The notes under the pieces: model-generated
Database searches by the model: none
The model's input: only the letters and a program-made list of their open reading frames with translations
What the model was told of the DNA's origin: nothing
Source: Sulfitobacter noctilucae
GTDB lineage: Bacteria > Pseudomonadota > Alphaproteobacteria > Rhodobacterales > Rhodobacteraceae
Direction: 5' to 3'
Assembly (NCBI RefSeq): GCF_000622365.1
Contig: NZ_JASC01000010.1
Span: forward strand, 1 to 36,729
Length of the DNA stretch: 36,729 nucleotides
Made by a program: the position numbers and the translations under genes
Shown: one piece after another, positions 33,244-36,729 of the stretch
How the letters are laid out: every line of letters starts with the position of its first letter
Numbering within the stretch: position 1 is the first letter of the stretch

Positions 33244-34121
33244 GTGCTCTTGGGTTTGAGCGGTCGCATCAGCCCTTCTTGGGCAACGCTTGCCACCATC
33301 TGACCGTCCTGCCGATAGATTGACCCGCGATTGAACCCGCGCCCGCCGCCTGTCCAGGGCGCATCGAGATCATAGAGGTGCCAATCGGCAAATTCGATCG
33401 GCGCGTGAAACCACATGGCGTGATCAAGGCTTGCCGTCATCACCTTGCCCTGAAACCAGGTCAGCCCATGCGGCCGCAGCGATGAGCCCAGCAGATTCAT
33501 GTCGGATGCATAGGCCAGCAGGCAGTGCTGCATCGGCACATCCTGACCCTTGGCCGCTTCCATACGGAACCACAGCTGGTTCACGTCATCGGCGACTTCC
33601 GGGTCCAGAAACTCGCGCGGCTTGACTTCGCGCAGTTCGATGGGCCGTTCACGCATAAAATCGGCGTGATATTTCTTGGGCAGGTGTTCGACAAAAGAAG
33701 CCCGCAGATCGTTGCGATCGGGCCAGTCATCGGGGCTGCCTACATCTTTCATCGGGTGCTGATAGTCCCATCCGTCTTCAGCCACATGAAAGGACGCGGA
33801 CATGTTAAAAATCTGTTTGCCATGCTGGATCGCGACAACACGCCGGGTGGTAAAGCTGCCCCCGTCGCGGGCACGATCAACCTGATAGATTACCGGGATC
33901 GACGGGTCGCCGGGGCGGATAAAATAGGCGTGCAAACTGTGGCACAGCCGGTACTCTACAGTGCGGTACGCGGCCATCAGGGACTGCGCAATCACATGCC
34001 CGCCGAAGATGCGTGTGGTGGTTTCCCCACCGCCGCCGATGCCCCGAAACAGATCCACCTCCAACTGTTCGATGTTCAGTAGGTGCAGGAGTTCTTCGGC
34101 TGGTGTCATATCTTGTGTCAT
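33240..34121 (-). CDS. tesB: Acyl-CoA thioesterase II (TesB family)
   Basis: This 293-residue double hot-dog thioesterase hydrolyses acyl-CoA to free acid and CoA. It shows the family segments RIFGGHVIAQSLMAAYRTV near 37-55, LHAYFIRPGD near 63-72, and the C-terminal half with DHAMWFHAPIEFADWHLYDL and FNRGSIYRQDGQMVASVAQEGLMR. The expected catalytic Asp is in the SLDHAMWFH segment. Length is normal. It lies 11 bp after the acetoacetyl-CoA synthetase gene and is the last gene of the liv block. It may rescue CoA from dead-end esters. Confidence 0.94.
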   Translation of the reverse strand: MTQDMTPAEELLHLLNIEQLEVDLFRGIGGGGETTTRIFGGHVIAQSLMAAYRTVEYRLCHSLHAYFIRPGDPSIPVIYQVDRARDGGSFTTRRVVAIQHGKQIFNMSASFHVAEDGWDYQHPMKDVGSPDDWPDRNDLRASFVEHLPKKYHADFMRERPIELREVKPREFLDPEVADDVNQLWFRMEAAKGQDVPMQHCLLAYASDMNLLGSSLRPHGLTWFQGKVMTASLDHAMWFHAPIEFADWHLYDLDAPWTGGGRGFNRGSIYRQDGQMVASVAQEGLMRPLKPKST

Positions 34122-34132
34122 CGGGTCGGCCT

Positions 34133-36088
34133 TCAGGCATTGGCCCGTGCATCCGCATAGGCAATAAAGAAATCAAAGCTGTCGGGGTTGGCCATACTGT
34201 CGCGGTTCACCACCTTGGCGGGATCGCCGCCAAGCAACAGCTTTTTCACCGGAACTTCAAGCTTCTTCCCCGATAGGGTGCGCGGTATTTCGGCGACCTC
34301 GATAATCTCGTTGGGGATAAACCGGGCAGAGACCTGCGCACGGATGGCGGCATTGATTTCGTCTTTCAGTGCATCGTCGACGGACACACCAACAGCAGGC
34401 ACGACAAAGAGCGGCATAAAGCTGTCTTTGCCCAGAAACTCCAGATCGACGACCAGACTGTCCATCACGCTGTCCAGCCCCTCGACCGCCTGATAGATTT
34501 CGGCAGACCCAAGCCGCAGTCCCTTTCGGTTGATCGTGGCGTCTGAGCGGCCATAGATTACGGAAGCGCCGTTTTCATCAATCGAGATCCAATCCCCGTG
34601 ACGCCAGACGCCGGGATAGTCCTCGAAATAGCTCTCAAACAGGCGTTTACCGTCGGTGTCACCCCAGAAATACAGCGGCATGGAGGGGAGCGGCTCTGTG
34701 CAGACCAGCTCGCCCACCTCGCCCGTTAACTCGTTGCCCAGCGGGTCATAGGCGCGCACCGCATTGCCAAGTGCGCGGCATTGCATTTCGCCCGCGCGGA
34801 CCGGCATGCCGGGATGACCCAGCACAAAAGCACCGGCAAGGTCGGTCCCGCCCGAGATCGGGGCCAGCCACTGGTCAGCCTTCACATCGCGGTAAATCCA
34901 GTCGTAGGCATCCGCCGACAAGGGTGATCCGGTTGAGCCAAGAGAGCGCAGCGCGGACAAGTCGACCTCGCTGCGGGGGGTCACGCCCGCTTTCATACAG
35001 CCGCTGAAAAACGCGGCGCCCGCCCCAAAGAAAGTCAGTTTTTCATCCGCTACAAAACGCCAGATCACGCCCATATCAGGGTGGTTGGGCGCACCGTCAT
35101 AGATAGCCAGTGCCGCCCCCTGCCCCAGTGCCATAAATTGGGAGTTCCACATGATCCAACCCGATGACGTCAGCCAGCAATATCGGTCTTCGGTTGTGAT
35201 ATCCTTGTGCAAAGATTGTTTGCTGGATTCCAGCAGCACCCCGCCATGCCCATGCACAATAGGTTTCGGGTTGCCTGTCGTGCCAGAGGAATAAACGATC
35301 CAGAGCGGATGCTCGAACGGGACGGCGACGGGATCAAAGGGAACGTCATCGCGGGTCAGATCATCCCAAGCCATATGCCCTTCAGGCAGTTCCCCGACCA
35401 CTGGCAAGGTCACGCATTGCACCAATGATGGCAAAGCGGCTGCAATCTCGGCCAGTACGGCGCTGCGATCGACAGTCTTGCCCGCGTGCACATAGCCGTC
35501 TTGCGCAATCAGCACCTTGGGTTCAATTTGTTTGAACCGGTCAAGGATCGCAACATGCCCCATATCCGGCGCGCACAGCGACCAGACCGCGCCGATGCTG
35601 GAGGTGGCGAGAAAGGCAATCAGCGCGGTTTCGGTGTTGGGCAGAATGGCGACCACACGGTCGCCCTGTACCACGCCCATACCGCGTAGCTTGGCAGCAA
35701 CGCTGGCAACCCGTTGGCGCAGTTCGGCCCAGCTGAGTTCTGTGCGGTCGAAGGTTTCGGACTGCACGATCACCGCAGGCGCATCGGGGCGGGTTTCGGC
35801 GTGACGCAGGATGTTATCCGCGTAGTTCAGCATGCCGCCGGTGCCCCACTCCATATCGGGCATCTGTCGCCGGACCATCATTTTCTCTGGCCGCACCGCC
35901 GCGCGCATATCAAAGAAATCCCAAATGGCGTTCCAAAAGGTTTCCAGATCATCGACACTCCAGCGCCACATCGCGTTGTAATCCTCGAATGTCAGGCCAT
36001 GCTTTTCCTGCACGAACCGTTCGAACTGCGCCATGGTCGAGGCGTCATAGCGTTCGGGTGACGGTGTCCAAAGTACTTTGCCGCTCAT
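34133..36088 (-). CDS. aacS: Acetoacetyl-CoA synthetase
   Basis: This 651-residue adenylate-forming ligase is of the acetoacetate-CoA ligase type. The typical N-terminal segment includes FVQEKHGLTFEDYNAMWRWS near 27-46 and WNAIWDFFDM. The P-loop SSGTTGNPKP is near 265, the WMMWN-like SSGWIMWNSQF segment near 310, and the C-terminal RTLSGKKLEVPVKK has catalytic Lys near 606. Length matches the family. The reaction is acetoacetate + ATP + CoA giving acetoacetyl-CoA, AMP and pyrophosphate. Some members prefer related beta-keto or short acids. The start ATG overlaps the serine-hydrolase stop (ATGA). On this plasmid it could feed acetoacetate or a similar acid to the thiolase. Confidence 0.94.
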   Translation of the reverse strand: MSGKVLWTPSPERYDASTMAQFERFVQEKHGLTFEDYNAMWRWSVDDLETFWNAIWDFFDMRAAVRPEKMMVRRQMPDMEWGTGGMLNYADNILRHAETRPDAPAVIVQSETFDRTELSWAELRQRVASVAAKLRGMGVVQGDRVVAILPNTETALIAFLATSSIGAVWSLCAPDMGHVAILDRFKQIEPKVLIAQDGYVHAGKTVDRSAVLAEIAAALPSLVQCVTLPVVGELPEGHMAWDDLTRDDVPFDPVAVPFEHPLWIVYSSGTTGNPKPIVHGHGGVLLESSKQSLHKDITTEDRYCWLTSSGWIMWNSQFMALGQGAALAIYDGAPNHPDMGVIWRFVADEKLTFFGAGAAFFSGCMKAGVTPRSEVDLSALRSLGSTGSPLSADAYDWIYRDVKADQWLAPISGGTDLAGAFVLGHPGMPVRAGEMQCRALGNAVRAYDPLGNELTGEVGELVCTEPLPSMPLYFWGDTDGKRLFESYFEDYPGVWRHGDWISIDENGASVIYGRSDATINRKGLRLGSAEIYQAVEGLDSVMDSLVVDLEFLGKDSFMPLFVVPAVGVSVDDALKDEINAAIRAQVSARFIPNEIIEVAEIPRTLSGKKLEVPVKKLLLGGDPAKVVNRDSMANPDSFDFFIAYADARANA

Positions 36089-36729
36089 GTCAGTGCCCCT
36101 TGGACCAAAGCTTTCAATTGTGACCGCGAGGGGTAGGAACTGCTGGGGGCCAATTGCGTGAAAAACACCACAGACAGATCATGCACCGGATCGACCCAGA
36201 AAAAGGTCGAGGCCATGCCCCCCCATGAGAAATCACCGACGGACCCGGGCACACGCGCACGGCCCGGATCGAGCACCACGGCGCCGCCGATGCCAAAGCC
36301 CATACCCTCCATCGGTTGTTCGGCAAAGCTGGATGGTCCCATCGACGCAATGTCACCCGCCAGATGATTGCGCATCATAAAGCTGAGCGTATGCGACGAG
36401 AGTATGCCCTGACCGCCGGAGCGCAGCATATTGGTGAACTTCATGTAGTCGTCGATCGTGCCGATCAGACCGCCACCACCCGAATTCATCTTGGTTTTGT
36501 GAAACGAAGAGCCGTCTGCGGCATCGCTAAGGCGTAGGCTTTCACTGCTTTTCTCGGCGGCATTGAGGTTAAAGGAATCGCCCGATAGCGGCGTATAGAG
36601 AGAGGCGAAACGGTCCGCCGTTCCCTGCGGCACGGTAAAGCGGGTCTCATCCATTCCGATCGGGTCAAATATTTCGCGGATGAAAAACTCTTCAAGCGTA
36701 CAGCCAGCGATCACTTCGATCACGCGACC
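36085..36729 (-). CDS. Serine hydrolase (beta-lactamase/family VIII esterase fold), C-terminal part; continues from 1-561
   Basis: These 215 codons including the stop complete the gene that begins at 561 and leaves the window at base 1. The joined protein is 401 residues, and the frame is preserved exactly across the junction: SVGIDII ends one side and GRVIEVIAG begins the other. This half has the FDPIGMDETRF segment usual after the second motif and the third-motif region FSWGGMASTFFWVDP near residues 352-366, typical of EstB-like esterases. No in-window start codon is convincing (an internal GTG at 36723 is just a valine codon). The stop overlaps the acetoacetyl-CoA synthetase start. Confidence 0.9.
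   Translation of the reverse strand, partial: GRVIEVIAGCTLEEFFIREIFDPIGMDETRFTVPQGTADRFASLYTPLSGDSFNLNAAEKSSESLRLSDAADGSSFHKTKMNSGGGGLIGTIDDYMKFTNMLRSGGQGILSSHTLSFMMRNHLAGDIASMGPSSFAEQPMEGMGFGIGGAVVLDPGRARVPGSVGDFSWGGMASTFFWVDPVHDLSVVFFTQLAPSSSYPSRSQLKALVQGALT

Noticed and set aside
1..36729. tRNA or rRNA genes, CRISPR arrays, insertion sequences
   Set aside because: No cloverleaf-like sequences, spaced direct repeats, transposase motifs or terminal inverted repeats with target duplications were recognised by eye.

Overview
The window reads as one complete circular plasmid of 36,729 bp from a Rhodobacterales (Roseobacter-group) alphaproteobacterium. The strongest evidence for circularity is that a serine-hydrolase gene runs off the left edge (N-terminal 187 codons) and re-enters in frame at the right edge (C-terminal 214 codons). 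Joined, it makes a normal 401-residue protein with all family motifs. The taxonomic guess rests on high GC, strong GGAGG ribosome binding sites, the style of the proteins, and a ParA/ParB plus single-initiator replication module. It was not tested by a database search.

Replication and partition (18158-22334): a Rep_3-like initiator on the minus strand is divergent from parA-parB. The 516-bp gap between them carries an array of short GGCACC/GGGTGC-type repeats with about 22-bp phasing, the likely iteron origin. I see no transfer, mobilisation, transposase or toxin-antitoxin genes.

Almost everything else is catabolic and tightly packed. Four transcription blocks can be drawn. (1) Minus strand, crossing the window junction: livK-livH-livM-livG-livF (HAAT-family ABC importer), serine hydrolase/esterase, acetoacetyl-CoA synthetase, acyl-CoA thioesterase II (5649 down to 1, then 36729 down to 33240). 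(2) Minus strand 14837-6015: two adjacent acyl-CoA dehydrogenase subunits, two SDRs, thiolase, a nitronate monooxygenase-like flavoprotein, a degenerate histidine phosphatase, an APH-fold kinase and an IclR regulator. (3) Plus strand 14976-18161: two zinc-free MDR oxidoreductases and a MaoC hydratase, with a histidine phosphatase on the opposite strand between them. (4) Plus strand 22454-33243: nitroreductase, YwrD-like gamma-glutamyltransferase, then acyl-CoA ligase, 3-hydroxyacyl-CoA dehydrogenase, enoyl-CoA hydratase, ACAD10/11-type dehydrogenase, two SDRs, a VOC protein and a lipoprotein hydrolase.

Taken together the plasmid encodes uptake, CoA activation, two stereochemical versions of the hydration/oxidation steps, thiolysis and acetoacetate salvage for an unknown carboxylic acid. 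The APH-type kinase plus the ACAD10/11-type dehydrogenase, which in animals are fused and in Pseudomonas levulinate catabolism work together, suggests a hydroxyacyl-CoA phosphorylation-elimination step. A 17-bp near-palindrome with consensus RTTCCGYTNTGCRRWAY occurs near the control regions of the three main blocks and is my best candidate for the IclR operator, tying them into one regulon. The substrate cannot be named from sequence alone.
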